This document shows positions 54,798 to 64,000 of a stretch of DNA of 64,000 nt, piece after piece (within the stretch, counting starts at the first letter, position 1; the number at the start of each line of letters is the position of its first letter). The notes beneath the pieces are model-generated. The model was not told the origin of the DNA and did not search any database. It saw only the letters and a list, made by a program, of their open reading frames with translations. Position numbers and translations under genes: made by a program. This stretch comes from Macrolepiota albuminosa. Its lineage: Eukaryota; Basidiomycota; Agaricomycetes; Agaricales; Agaricaceae. The stretch covers positions 2,774,947 to 2,838,946 of the forward strand of contig JAMWFC010000049.1 in NCBI GenBank assembly GCA_027475525.1. Reading direction: 5' to 3'.

Positions 54798-57116
54798 CTA
54801 AAAATCCTCCGGGCTCCCTCCTCCCGACACATCCGCACTCCGCTCCTGCTCCCAGGTCTCCGGCGCTGCTGTGTCTGGAGAGGGGGCTCCGGCTGCATCC
54901 TTGGCTGCCAGGAGCTGCAGGAGTAGCTCTTCCTGCTCCTCCGGGGCTAGGTAACGCACCTCAAGGCCAAGCGGGCAACAGCGTGCAAAGTGACCGGGGG
55001 TGCCGCAGCACCGGCACAGAAGAGGTAGGTTGGCACGCTGGCGGGAGGAGTCCACGTCCGTGGGGCCCCCGGAGGCAGTGTGGGCCCGGCGGAGGGAGCA
55101 GGGAGGCTGGGAGGGTGGAACACAGCTGCTACGGGACGGGGGAGAGGGACCTGAGGATGCGGGGCTGTTGCCCTGGCCGGAGCTTGGCGCAGGCTGCGCT
55201 TAAGTTCCATGAGCTGCCACTGGTCCTGGGCCACTCGGTACCAGGAGGCGACTTGGTTGTTGGCTGGACGTTCTTCTGCAAGGTTGTCAATACGCTCCAT
55301 CAGAGTGGATTGGAGCCCTTCCCGGAAGGTGAGGCAGAGTTGCAGTCCATCGGGGTACCCGGTGATGACGCCAAACTGTGGTTGGGTGCGCTGGACGTAT
55401 ACGTAGTACAACGCCGTCTCCAGCGCTTGGCGTACGTAGTTGTGAGGAGTCCTGACAGGGTCCCGGTGTGCTCGAGTGGAGGTAGTAAAACGATGCGCTA
55501 GATTGTAGCGCTTCGGGGGCTACCTGGCAGACGGTAAGCGTCGTGGTTTAGGCGAAGATATTGGAGAAAAGACGAGTAGCGCAGCGTATTGTGCCCGTAA
55601 GTGGCACCGTAAACGATGAAGACAAGATAGACGAAGCTAGCGCCCGACTTAGTGACGAAGTCAGAGGAGGCTAGCGTGAGTTGAACGCTAAGTGTAACTG
55701 TGAGTTCGAGGGGTTACGATTCGTTGTTATATACATGAAAAGTAGCTATTTTATATACAGTGCGCTACCGTGTTTGCCAAGCTACAAGTCCATCTGCGGC
55801 GCTACCTCCTAGCGCCTCTCCTCGTGGTTTACTCTAACGGCGACCTGTCAACGGCGACCTTGTGCACATGGCTGACGGCGACCAACGGCGTTATGACCCA
55901 CGGCGACCTGCGGTGACTCTATATTGACTTAGCGTTGTACGAGTCTGCTCACTTTTCTATAACTCCGATTGGCCAGGCCGTTCCGGGGTATGGTCGGAAA
56001 ATCCTCGACAGACACCGTGAGCGCTAATGTCAGTGCTACTCATTGTATTAGTTCCTGTCAGGTCCAGATGTCGGATTTAAGTATATCCAGTGCTGCCGTC
56101 ATTGATCCCTTTAGACTTCTGATTGAAGTGCCTCATCCAATGGCAGCGCCTGCTGCTGGCTCCTTCTGGAAGTGATCGGGGTTTAGTTATAGTCCTCTCC
56201 CGCCGTCGTGTTAGCGCTATACGTTATGAGCCTCCTTCGTCCTTGGGCTAGGTGAAAAGAGAGTGCTGAAGGCTTGGTAGCTAGGGGTTAGGATAAATTT
56301 CTAAATCCTGTAGTAGTTTGCCAGAGCTAGAGCTGCTCTATACTCCCAACTAGTCGCCAGAGTCCTGCGTACGTCAAGTGTCGGTTGGCCTATAATGTCC
56401 CTTGATGTGCTCAGTCCGAGTAGAAGCCTATCACCGGCCTGCTCAACTAGTGCCCGGAAGGAGTCAATGTATTTGTCCAGCGAGCGCCTCCCTTGTCCGT
56501 ATTGATCCCTGTCTCGGAGGACCAGCGCAGCTGCCTTGGCTGGGTTCCGGGGGAAGAACTTGTCCTGGAACTCCTGCTCAAATGCGGCCCAGTTTGCAAA
56601 CCCCGCAACGCCTCCAGGGCGTCGGAAAACCCGCAGTGCGTAGATGGCCGCTCTCCCAGACTTCATGTAGGAGAGAACCCATGTGATTTTCAGGTTGTCC
56701 GAGATGAAGTCGTCCCCGCAGAGCTGGATATAGGTGAGGCACAACTGTAGAAATCATTCTCCGGTCACACGGTTGCCATCGTAGGCATCCGGAATTGCCG
56801 GACAGGGGAGGAGCGCACGTGGGGTCCCTTGGGTCCTCAGAGGATTCAGAGAGGATGGCTGAACAGCAGGGGGCAGTGCCGCTGCTGGGGTTGCGGTAGC
56901 AACCAAGGGAGTGGTGTTGAGACGCTCTAGGAGTGCCTGGAGGGAGTCGGAGATGGTTTCAGTGGTTTGTCGGAGGGTGGAGAGTTCAGCGGTGTGGTGA
57001 GTGAGGGAAGCTTGAGTAAGCTGCACTTGAGCCTCTAGGTGGAGCAAGCGAGTCCAGGCTTCATCCTGAGGAGCTGTAGCATCCGGAGGAGTGTCTGAAG
57101 AGGCAAGCTGAGACAT
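54798..57116 (-). pseudogene. element D gag, split by LTR F3
   Basis: The N-terminal frame starts at ATG 57116 with a coiled-coil-like stretch, is broken by a TGA at 56754-56756, then reads the capsid: KITWVLSYMKSGRAAIYA, FANWAAFEQEFQDKFFP, LDKYIDSFRALVEQAG. F3 cuts here. The frame resumes at 55358 with YPDGLQLCLTFREGL, a Pro-rich linker and, after a frameshift, the zinc knuckle CRCCGTPGHFARCC near 54975-55020. Confidence 0.85.
55363..56433 (+). mobile_element. solo LTR F3 (1071 bp) in element D gag
   Basis: TGATGACGCC...AAGCCTATCA with a 4-bp duplication CCGG (55359-55362 and 56434-56437). Removing it and one CCGG joins EQAG to YPDG in frame, which fixes the boundaries. Confidence 0.9.
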
Positions 57117-57211
57117 AGAAGGTCCAGATGCTTAAAACTGGTGGAGAAGCGGCAGATAGGAGCCAGAGAATTCTTCTGACGGCTATGGGGGGCTTCCAGA
57201 CCGGAATTAGG

Positions 57212-57222
57212 AGACTTGTTCT
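57212..57222 (-). promoter_or_regulatory. self-priming-type primer binding site of D
   Basis: On the element strand AGAACAAGTCT lies 2 nt after the 5' LTR and is the exact 11-nt complement of AGACTTGTTCT inside the LTR (57350-57360). There is no tRNA-type TGG start. Confidence 0.65.
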
Positions 57223-57224
57223 GC

Positions 57225-57536
57225 TGTAAGGGCAACCTCCAGAGGTTGCGGCACTATCACACAACTGGCAGAGGGAAATCCAAAGTATATTAGAGCCAGT
57301 AACAACAGTACAATCAATAACTAATCACCTGGCAGAGGGAAATCCAAAGAGAACAAGTCTAAGGATTCCTCTGCCAGTGCGGCACATCAGTACGGGGGTG
57401 GAAGGGCGTGGGAACGACTGTACAGTATCCAACGGCTAGCTCCGGGAGGCCGGGAGAACTCCGGGGCACGGGAAATGCTCCGGAGTTCTCTGGAAACTCC
57501 AGAAAAGGAAAGACAAGAACGAGGAGTCCCCTGACA
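57225..57536 (-). repeat. element D 5' LTR
   Basis: 312 bp, similar to 50679-50999 with scattered substitutions and a short deletion near 57508. It holds the same 20-bp internal repeat and the self-complementary primer motif. Confidence 0.9.
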
Positions 57537-58619
57537 CCATCTGGTTAGCATCCTTGACGTTTGTTACAGTTGTGTTTATGGCTGTGAGCACACTACTGTA
57601 CAGGTGACCAACTAATAAGCTTTGTGACTCGCGTGCGATGTGCAGCAATCTCTTGTCCCTTCTACCGCGTAAGCAAACTCGTCGCTACTCAATCATGCGC
57701 CACTACAAAACTTCATTAGAGACGTGGACAATGAAATCACCAAATTGTTAGATGTACATGACTGAAATGGAGACAGCCTTACCCCCGCCTCTTAGCCCTG
57801 TATAGTGGCTTGCCGGCGGTATACATAAAAACCATTCATTCATGGATCAAAAATCTCCTCAGTCGCAGGCTTTGGACGAATTATCCTATGTACGAATTGG
57901 ATGAAACATTTTCCCTTCAGAATAAGTGTGGGTCCACCTTAATGATTATTGCGAAGCTAACATCAACCATGGCCCCAGAGATTAACTTTGATGCGCAACT
58001 AACCAGCATCTGAACAATGCTGTAAAGCAATCTTTACGGTGACTGAAAAGATTGGAGCAGTTCTTCAGCCACGCTCACATTGTCACAGAAGTCAAAGCAG
58101 GAGTCCCTTAGAATCAGGAGAATCAATCTCGCAAGGAAAAATTTATCCCGAAGTACCTTAATCCAATCCAACTTGTCAACAAATAGACAAATAAACACAA
58201 ACCTATCCTAGACACAATCGCCTCTACTCTAGTAGTGCAACGACAGTTTTTCAAAAAAAAATTAGAGCGCGCTTGTTCATGAAGCAGAAGATCTCAGTCC
58301 ATGAACAACCGTAAAATCAGCTTGCCCCCCCCCCCGCACTAAAGTAGAAATTATTTCACGTGGAGCACGTGCAGGACTGTAACGGAAGTCTACCCAATAG
58401 AGTAGCATTTTGTCACACGAGAGTTCGAGCCTCACAGTAGAACTGGTGTAAGTCCTAATATTGTGAAAAGCTGCCTAATACACAATCGACTAGGTCTTTT
58501 TATACTATGGTGTAACTGCGGGTAATTTGATAATCATAACTAATGGGTTAGGTCAGTAATTAAAGGACCTACTGTAATCGGGTGTGACTATCTGTATACC
58601 AGTCACGACTCCGCTACCC
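57537..58619. other. host-like flank, no gene supported
   Basis: Composition changes from LTR-element DNA to mixed unique-looking sequence. A frame at 57810-58013 (+) has no motif. A C run (58325-58337) and a GTTCGAGCC box (58423) are present, but no tRNA can be folded convincingly. The 3' end may hold the promoter of the gene at 58620. Confidence 0.4.
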
Positions 58620-58995
58620 ATGGCTTCACTCCAACGGTTTGTTGATTGCTATCAACACTGTTCTGATCTGTACAAACCACATCCTCTCACTTTGCCCTCC
58701 TCAGCTTCCGGTTTACACAAGGAAGATGGCTTGCTTGTAAGTCTCTTAATGCAATGCACAAGATGCTAACCTTCACAGTTCTTTATAACAGATTGTCTGG
58801 CTCTCTACAGTGTATGTCCCACTCACTTTTCAACAAGCGTATTCACATGAAGCCCCGCACCATGATGCGTTACTACTGTATTTTGTCATAGTTAAATTTG
58901 TAGTTTCTATTGTAAAACACAGCATTATCATGCAGTTCAACAAACTCAAAAAGGAAATTGATGATCTAATGATCACCTTCTTGCCTTTTTTGTAA
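58620..58995 (+). CDS. small two-exon gene of unknown function
   Basis: Exon 1 (58620-58736) starts ATGGCTTCACTCC and encodes 39 residues, beginning MASLQRFVDCYQHCSDLY. A textbook intron follows (58737-58791, 55 bp: GTAAGT donor, GCTAAC branch box, AACAG acceptor). Exon 2 (58792-58995) continues in frame for 67 codons to a TAA. The predicted 106-residue protein has a hydrophobic stretch around LLLYFVIVKFVVSIV (about residues 65-80), which could be one membrane helix. It may instead be the 5' end of the Zn2Cys6 gene downstream, with later exon sequence lost. I do not recognise it. Confidence 0.5.
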
Positions 58996-59260
58996 TGATG
59001 GTCTTGTTTGGACGTGTTAATGTGGGGGAGAGCATGGGAACTTGTAAAATCTGAATGATAGATCACCTATAAGAGATTACACAGGTTCTTTGCATGAGAC
59101 AGCTCGGATGAATGGAGCACAATCTTGAGTCAATGCAACCAAAAGGGAAAATGGAGATTTCGTGGGGTATGGTTGCCAATTACATATTTGTCTCAGCCTC
59201 CCGTCCCTGTTTTGTGTACAGGTCCATGAGTTAACCGCTTTTCACTTTGACAGTTTGCTT
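58996..59260. other. spacer without recognised features
   Basis: AT-rich DNA between the small gene and the MITE; no open frame or repeat that I can support. Confidence 0.4.
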
Positions 59261-59261
59261 A

Positions 59262-59444
59262 CAGCTGTTTTCATAATGATAGACCCCTTCGACTTTGGTT
59301 CCTTGTTTAGTTGTTATATTAGCTTCTGCCGGGAGGGGATTCCAATTTGAGAGCGCATCTGTATTAGGTAATGTGATTATAGACAGCCAAAACAACTAAA
59401 CAAGAAGCCAAACTCGAAGGGGTCTATCGTTATGAAAACAGCTG
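59262..59444. mobile_element. MITE of 183 bp with about 54-bp inverted repeats
   Basis: CAGCTGTTTTCATAA at the left end is mirrored at the right end. The arms pair through GATAGACCCCTTCGA to CTTGTTTAGTTGTT with a few mismatches (59262-59315 and 59391-59444). Both ends are bounded by TA (59260-59261 and 59445-59446), the target of Tc1/mariner elements. It has no coding capacity. Confidence 0.8.
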
Positions 59445-59487
59445 TAAATCACACATCTCTATCAGCATACAAAATCTCGTGGAGAAA

Positions 59488-62098
59488 ATGTTCAACTTCT
59501 CACGTATTAATTATGATGCTCTCTATACGCGGCCACTTCTTTGGCACCTCTCATACAACCTCCCCATCCTTACCCAATGTCTCTTTGCGAGGCCGAACTC
59601 CGACGGGAGTTCCAAAGGGTATGTTTTACCAGCTCCCAGATTTTTTCTGCGGCTCACCATCTACCAGCTTCAAGCTCACATTGCTATTCTCCCAAGCTTC
59701 TCATTCGAAAGAACGAAATTCGAGGAGGATGAACACTTCTACGCCACCTTTCCCAAGGCTCGTCAAGCACCAGACCCTTTTGCACCATGTGCAGAACTTG
59801 AAGTCGCTCAATACAAAAGTTCGATCTATTCCACTTCCAACATTCAAATCAAGTCATGCACTCCAAATCCTATGACTCCAACTGCTCCTTTCACGACCTA
59901 TACATTGGGTGGTGCACTCACTGCCTGTTCTATGCCTCCACACAAAGCATCCCAGATATCAGCAGTACCCAAGTCCTCGACACCCCCCATGCTGGTTGTC
60001 CACTATAATTATAGTGGTAGCATGAGTCATGATGTTCACAGTAGTCCGGCTAGTGTTCTTACGGCTGATACTACATTCTTCAACGACCAGGAACATTTTT
60101 GTGTCGACCAGGAAGCCTCTCCAGTAAGTCGACAGTTGTCGTTGGTTTTTCAGACACTGATAGTTAACTAGGCTATTGATAGGGCACAAGCACCGGTGCC
60201 GACACTGCATGAGGACAATATTTTGTGTACCCTCGAGCTCCTGGCACAGGCATGACAATCGGGGAAGCGCATCCAGAAAGTGCAGGTTCATATGTCCCCA
60301 AGAAAACGAATTTCGAAAAATTCCTACCCATCGACATCCCTGACTTCATCACGCTCCATTATTGACTCGCCGCCCTCTTCACCAGCATCTTCTCACTCTC
60401 CTGCTACGCCCAAGGTTGTCCCTTCCAACACACCTGCCATCCACCTGCATTTCACTGGCGACTGGGAGGAAGACGCGATCACCACTGCCGAATACATTAA
60501 TTCCGTCAGAAAGACACCATCACTGTCGATCCCAGTTCCTACATTGCCGTTACTGCCGATTGAGCCACACATTAATGCAAACCCCATATCTATCCATCGC
60601 CGCCACCGCTATTCCCACCACCAACGTCTTCATCCTTACTCTCCATTGCCTCCCCGTGCTCACTCTCACTCTCATTCTGACTCTCAGTCGCCTTCCCGCT
60701 GATGACGCCCAAATTGTGCTAAGGTGCACTATCACTAGTACAGCTACTTAGTCAATATAGCTTTGGGCGCGCTAAGTATGAGAGAGAGTCCCGGACAGGT
60801 CCCAGAGAACGCACAGTAGGCAAGAGGTTGGTAGTAAGAAAAAGAGGTGATTGGCGCTTATATAAGGCCCAAAATGCGGCAAGAGTATGCTAAAAGTCAC
60901 CAAGGAAAGGTGCTAAGAGGCGTGGGAAAGAGTCGCCAAGGAAAGGTGCTAAGAGACACTGTAAAGGGTCACTAAGAGGTGCTAAGTATTAGCACCTAAA
61001 AGAGATGATAAAATGACGTGATTGCTTAGCAGATCTAAGCACAAATTCCTTGCCGTAGTTGCAAGGCACTAAGAGATTGCAGACAGAAAGAGTGAGAGAG
61101 AACTAAAGCAGAGTCCCCTTGCCGACACGGTCAACAAAAGGTAGTCTGTTGCGTAGGGTGACCGAAATGGTGGGATACAATCCCTACTGCCAAATTGATT
61201 ATGTACTACTAACAAAAAGTAAGTATTTATATGTAAGTGAATGCCGTGAATTAAACTATATGGTGAAAAAAAGTCCACAATCATGCTGTCAGTCCAAGTC
61301 GGCAAGAAGCTAAGCGACGTCAGGTGCTAAGGTGAAACTCCAAGCTGTCTGTCATAAAATACTTCATCATTCCTGCTGCCACCGGCTAAGAGCATCATGG
61401 GTGCCAAGTGTCTGTGTCCGTGTACGGCCCTGCAGGGTGAGTGGCAAGGTGCGGCAAGGTGTCAAGAGGAGTGCTAAGAATAGATGGTGCCATAAAGAGT
61501 GGTTCTGGAGTAATTAGAGGCTCCAGCTGCGAGTTATTAACATAAAAATATGCAAAAATTAGCCCCTGGAGCACTAAGATGTGCCGCTCCTGGTAGTCCC
61601 AGTGTGCCAATGTGAGGTGCTTGTGTTGGTGCTATCCGTGGTTATCTATAATGAGAGCTCATCACCACAAGCGTTCGAAACAAAACGCGTCGCCACCGAC
61701 CAAGATTTTGAGAGACAAAAATGGCAAGCTGATCATGGCTTGCTATTTTTGTAGAGGCCGGAAGATCATGTGCAGGCCACCACCGAAGGGAAGTAATGAT
61801 CCCACTTGCAAGTAAGTGTATTGTGACTCTAATGGTGTGCTTGATCTGTTTTACTCATTTACTCATCAGGCAGTGTGCGCATTGTGGGCTGGATTGTCAA
61901 TATCCGACTATTGACCGATGTGGAATGCACAAGAAGTCTGTTGTTGATGCTCATGACATAACATCTGAAGCTTCTTCTTCTCCATTGGGTAATATCACGC
62001 GGAAAATGGTGGCTCTTGAACATGTGAAGATTAGCAAGGGTGTTGCGATGTCAGATTACTCAGATGAGTCGGGATCTGATTGCGACGGCGACAACTAA
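59488..62098 (+). pseudogene. Zn2Cys6 zinc-cluster protein gene, interrupted by LTR H
   Basis: The parts are exon 59488-60123, a probable 48-bp intron 60124-60171, exon 60172-60699, LTR H (60700-61664), exon 61669-61811, intron 61812-61869 (GTAAGT...TCATCAG) and exon 61870-62098. All junctions keep frame. The C-terminal domain reads ACYFCRGRKIMCRPPPKG, then a cysteine just before the intron and QCAHCGLDC after it, giving the six-cysteine C-X2-C-X6-C ... C-X2-C ... C layout of fungal transcription factors. Here it is near the C-terminus, preceded by a basic SRKRSK segment and followed by an acidic tail. The upstream protein is Ser/Pro/His-rich. One TGA at 60253-60255 lies in frame between coding-looking stretches, consistent with a CGA codon lost. 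The exact start is uncertain. Confidence 0.7.
60700..61664 (+). mobile_element. solo LTR H (965 bp) in the Zn2Cys6 gene
   Basis: TGATGACGCCC...GAGAGCTCATCA with CCGC left (60696-60699) and CCAC right (61665-61668), a 4-bp duplication with one mismatch. Removing H and one copy restores the coding frame from ...SQSPSR to KRSKQN. It matches the H pieces at 30220-44029. Confidence 0.9.
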
Positions 62099-64000
62099 TA
62101 TGTTCCTGCCCAGTTTCAATTGTCTATGGTCTCTTTCTATATTCGTTTGAAGCTCGTGTTCCAATGTCTGTCCGGAATTTCTTGTGTGATCAAGTTAAAC
62201 TTCACTGATCTCTCATCGATACCTCAGCATGCTATCTTCAATTGCTGTCCTCTTGCTTTGCTTTCTGTCTACTACTCTCTGTACATATTGTCCTTGATGT
62301 CGGTACCTAATTCCCCCTAATTGTTATGTAAACTGTCTTCCTTGGGATTCAATGTACATAGTCTTCTTGATTGTCTCTTCTGGTTGGCAATCATACAAGA
62401 GGCGTGCAAACTTCTCAGGAATGTCACCTCGCTGCCGAAATGATTAAATCGAGTTCCACGCTCTTGCTTGAAGCCATATGAACGGTTCCGGGATCATTCT
62501 TTTTTTTCTTGGAGCCTCGGCGTTATCGTTAATCAGATTAGTTTTTTTTTTATCTAAAAAAAAATTCCTGTTGTATCGTCATCCTACGACGCTATTTTGA
62601 GCTGAGGAACCTCCGGCCCCTTTCCCCAAAATGCAGAAACAAAGAGTACCTTAAAGATTAAGTAGATGTTAACACGTCTGTCTCACTCGAGGCAGACAAC
62701 AAGAATAAGAAAAGAGTTCTAAAAAGTCCCCAATATACCCTAGAAAATGCTGAAACCTGTAAGCATTTGTCTTGTTCAATTGGCTGGGATTAAGCATTGA
62801 GTTCTCTATACATACTTGGAGCCCTAACCGAACGAAGTGAGGTTAGGGTGGAGGCTTAGTTGGGGGGGGGGGGTTTGCCCCCAACAAGCTACGAAATTCA
62901 TGCCAAAGGCACAAATCATAGAATCATAGCTCATCTATAGTATATGCAACGACTTTTGTGGGAATTTGATGTAATTAGTAAGGCTGAAAAAGGCTGACCA
63001 AGAACCTTCCTTTTAGCATAATAACATAAAGTGTTAGCTTAACTTTTGTACTTGGAGTATAAAAATTGATGTATATAGATTTTAAACTTCAATATCAATA
63101 TATTTACTATATTTGGACATCTTCTGAAGGTGTCCAGATGAGAAATGGCCAAACACGATTTAGTGGACACCAGTTTTCATGCCTCGTATGTTCTTTGACC
63201 ACACATGACCAAACAAACTCTAATTTCACCATTGTAGTGAGAAGACACTACAACCAAAGTAAGTGTTGATCTGTTGCTATGAGTAATTGTGGAACAGATA
63301 AAGGATTGTTGAAACATGTTTGAAACTGGTGAGGGCAGGGAGATTAAAGAAGAATCTGATGTGGAGGTTTGTAGGAGGATATTAGGAAATGATAGAAGAG
63401 AAACTGCATAGAATGCTGAACCAGAGGAGGTGAGAGTTTTTATATAATTTTTAATAATTTGTTGATGGATAGATTGAGGTAAGAAAGCATCTGAGCCTGC
63501 AGGAGAGTAGTATGGAAGAATAGGAATAATATTGGCAAGCCAGGAGAGAAGTGTTTGCCAGTTATTTGCAAAAGAAGTGGAAGGGAAAGAAAGGATTTTA
63601 TATGTTAATGAAATATGAAGTAGACAAAGAAAAGTCCCCTACCTCACAGGAATTTATTAAGCATGTCCAATTGCTGAGGGTAATGTTGGCCATAATGCAG
63701 AACAGCAGGGAGATATGATTAAGATCTTGACAGAGTTTGTTTAGAGCTGCAGCATAGTTAAGTAGAGTGATTGAGAAAAGATCAAGTCTGTATAGAGAAG
63801 AGAAAAGAGTAAGAAGAGAAGACTAAAAATGAAAAGGAAAGCCAAGATAGCCATGAATCATTTTTGCTACTAAATGGTCAAGCTTTTGAGCTAGAGAGAG
63901 GGGAGAGGGGCTGCATGGCAAGGCATGGTCAAATTTTTGAGAATAAACATTGTAGTAGTATTTGGGCAAGAATAGTCAAAGTGAAGGGTTTTTTTTCAAA
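62099..64000. other. AT-rich intergenic DNA downstream of the Zn2Cys6 gene
   Basis: No gene supported. 62099-62340 is probably the 3' untranslated region. Homopolymer runs lie at 62533-62568 and 62863-62873 (G run). A small hairpin CCCTAACC...GGTTAGGG lies near 62823-62849. From 63330 to 64000 the strand is purine-rich with only short frames. Confidence 0.5.

Larger units (their letters stand above)
50679..57536 (-). mobile_element. element D, Ty3/gypsy chromovirus
   Basis: LTRs of 321 and 312 bp enclose gag, protease, RT, RNase H, integrase and a chromodomain on the minus strand, plus a 1071-bp F LTR inside gag. The outer flanks (GAAAG left, CCATC right) do not match, so the two LTRs may not come from one simple insertion. 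Most frames are long but broken by TGA codons at expected Arg positions. Confidence 0.9.

Noticed and set aside
58370..58450. A tRNA gene or tRNA-derived SINE around GTTCGAGCC
   Set aside because: The box resembles a B box, but the flanks do not form acceptor or anticodon stems and no A box with proper spacing is seen.
61796..62098. A separate gene starting after the zinc-cluster intron
   Set aside because: The upstream frame joins it through a consensus 58-bp intron and completes the six-cysteine cluster.
62823..62849. Telomere-like CCCTAACC / GGTTAGGG
   Set aside because: It is a single hairpin, not a tandem array, and lies in mixed-sequence DNA.

Overview
The window is a transposon graveyard from a filamentous fungus, most likely an agaricomycete basidiomycete. 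The reasons are a KDZ-type DNA transposase, several chromodomain Ty3/gypsy families, 52-58 bp GT-AG introns and a fungal Zn2Cys6 gene. I cannot name the species. There is no bacterial, rRNA, tRNA or CRISPR content.

Layout. 1-801 is a Tc1/mariner fragment inside a 60-bp inverted repeat. 2068-7368 is one KDZ transposase pseudogene, split by two oppositely oriented copies of an unnamed 0.9-1.0 kb element (here 'E'). 7515-16190 is a mosaic of solo LTRs (families here called D', F and G) and decayed gag, protease and RT fragments. 16200-46760 is one old + strand Ty3/gypsy element (K), broken by later insertions. J (18334-29504, minus strand, 5-bp duplication ACTGA) lies in its protease-linker region. 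LTR H (30220-44029, 4-bp duplication CTGC) lies in its RT. H is itself split by element I (30567-42546, minus, duplication TAGCA) and by a solo G LTR (43111-43853, GCCAT). I carries another solo G LTR (33639-34381, GTGCC). 48591-50600 is a decayed cysteine-rich minus-strand gene holding a third solo G LTR. 50679-57536 is a chromodomain Ty3/gypsy element (D, minus) with an F LTR in its gag. 57537-64000 is the most host-like part: a small two-exon gene, a TA-flanked MITE and a Zn2Cys6 gene cut by a solo H LTR.

The main result is that J and I share an extra long gene (ORF3) after pol, on the pol strand, where env would sit. In J it is an intact 1079-codon frame beside intact gag-protease and pol, and the two J LTRs differ at one base. 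In I its frame survives apart from nonsense codons and a shift near the N-terminus. It has no visible membrane segment and I recognise no family. Two other results cut across elements. Families D, G and K each carry an 11-12 nt LTR motif complementary to the sequence 1-2 nt inside the 5' LTR, the geometry of Tf1-type self-priming. Most nonsense codons, in unrelated elements and in the host-like gene, are TGA where Arg is expected, which points to C-to-T decay.
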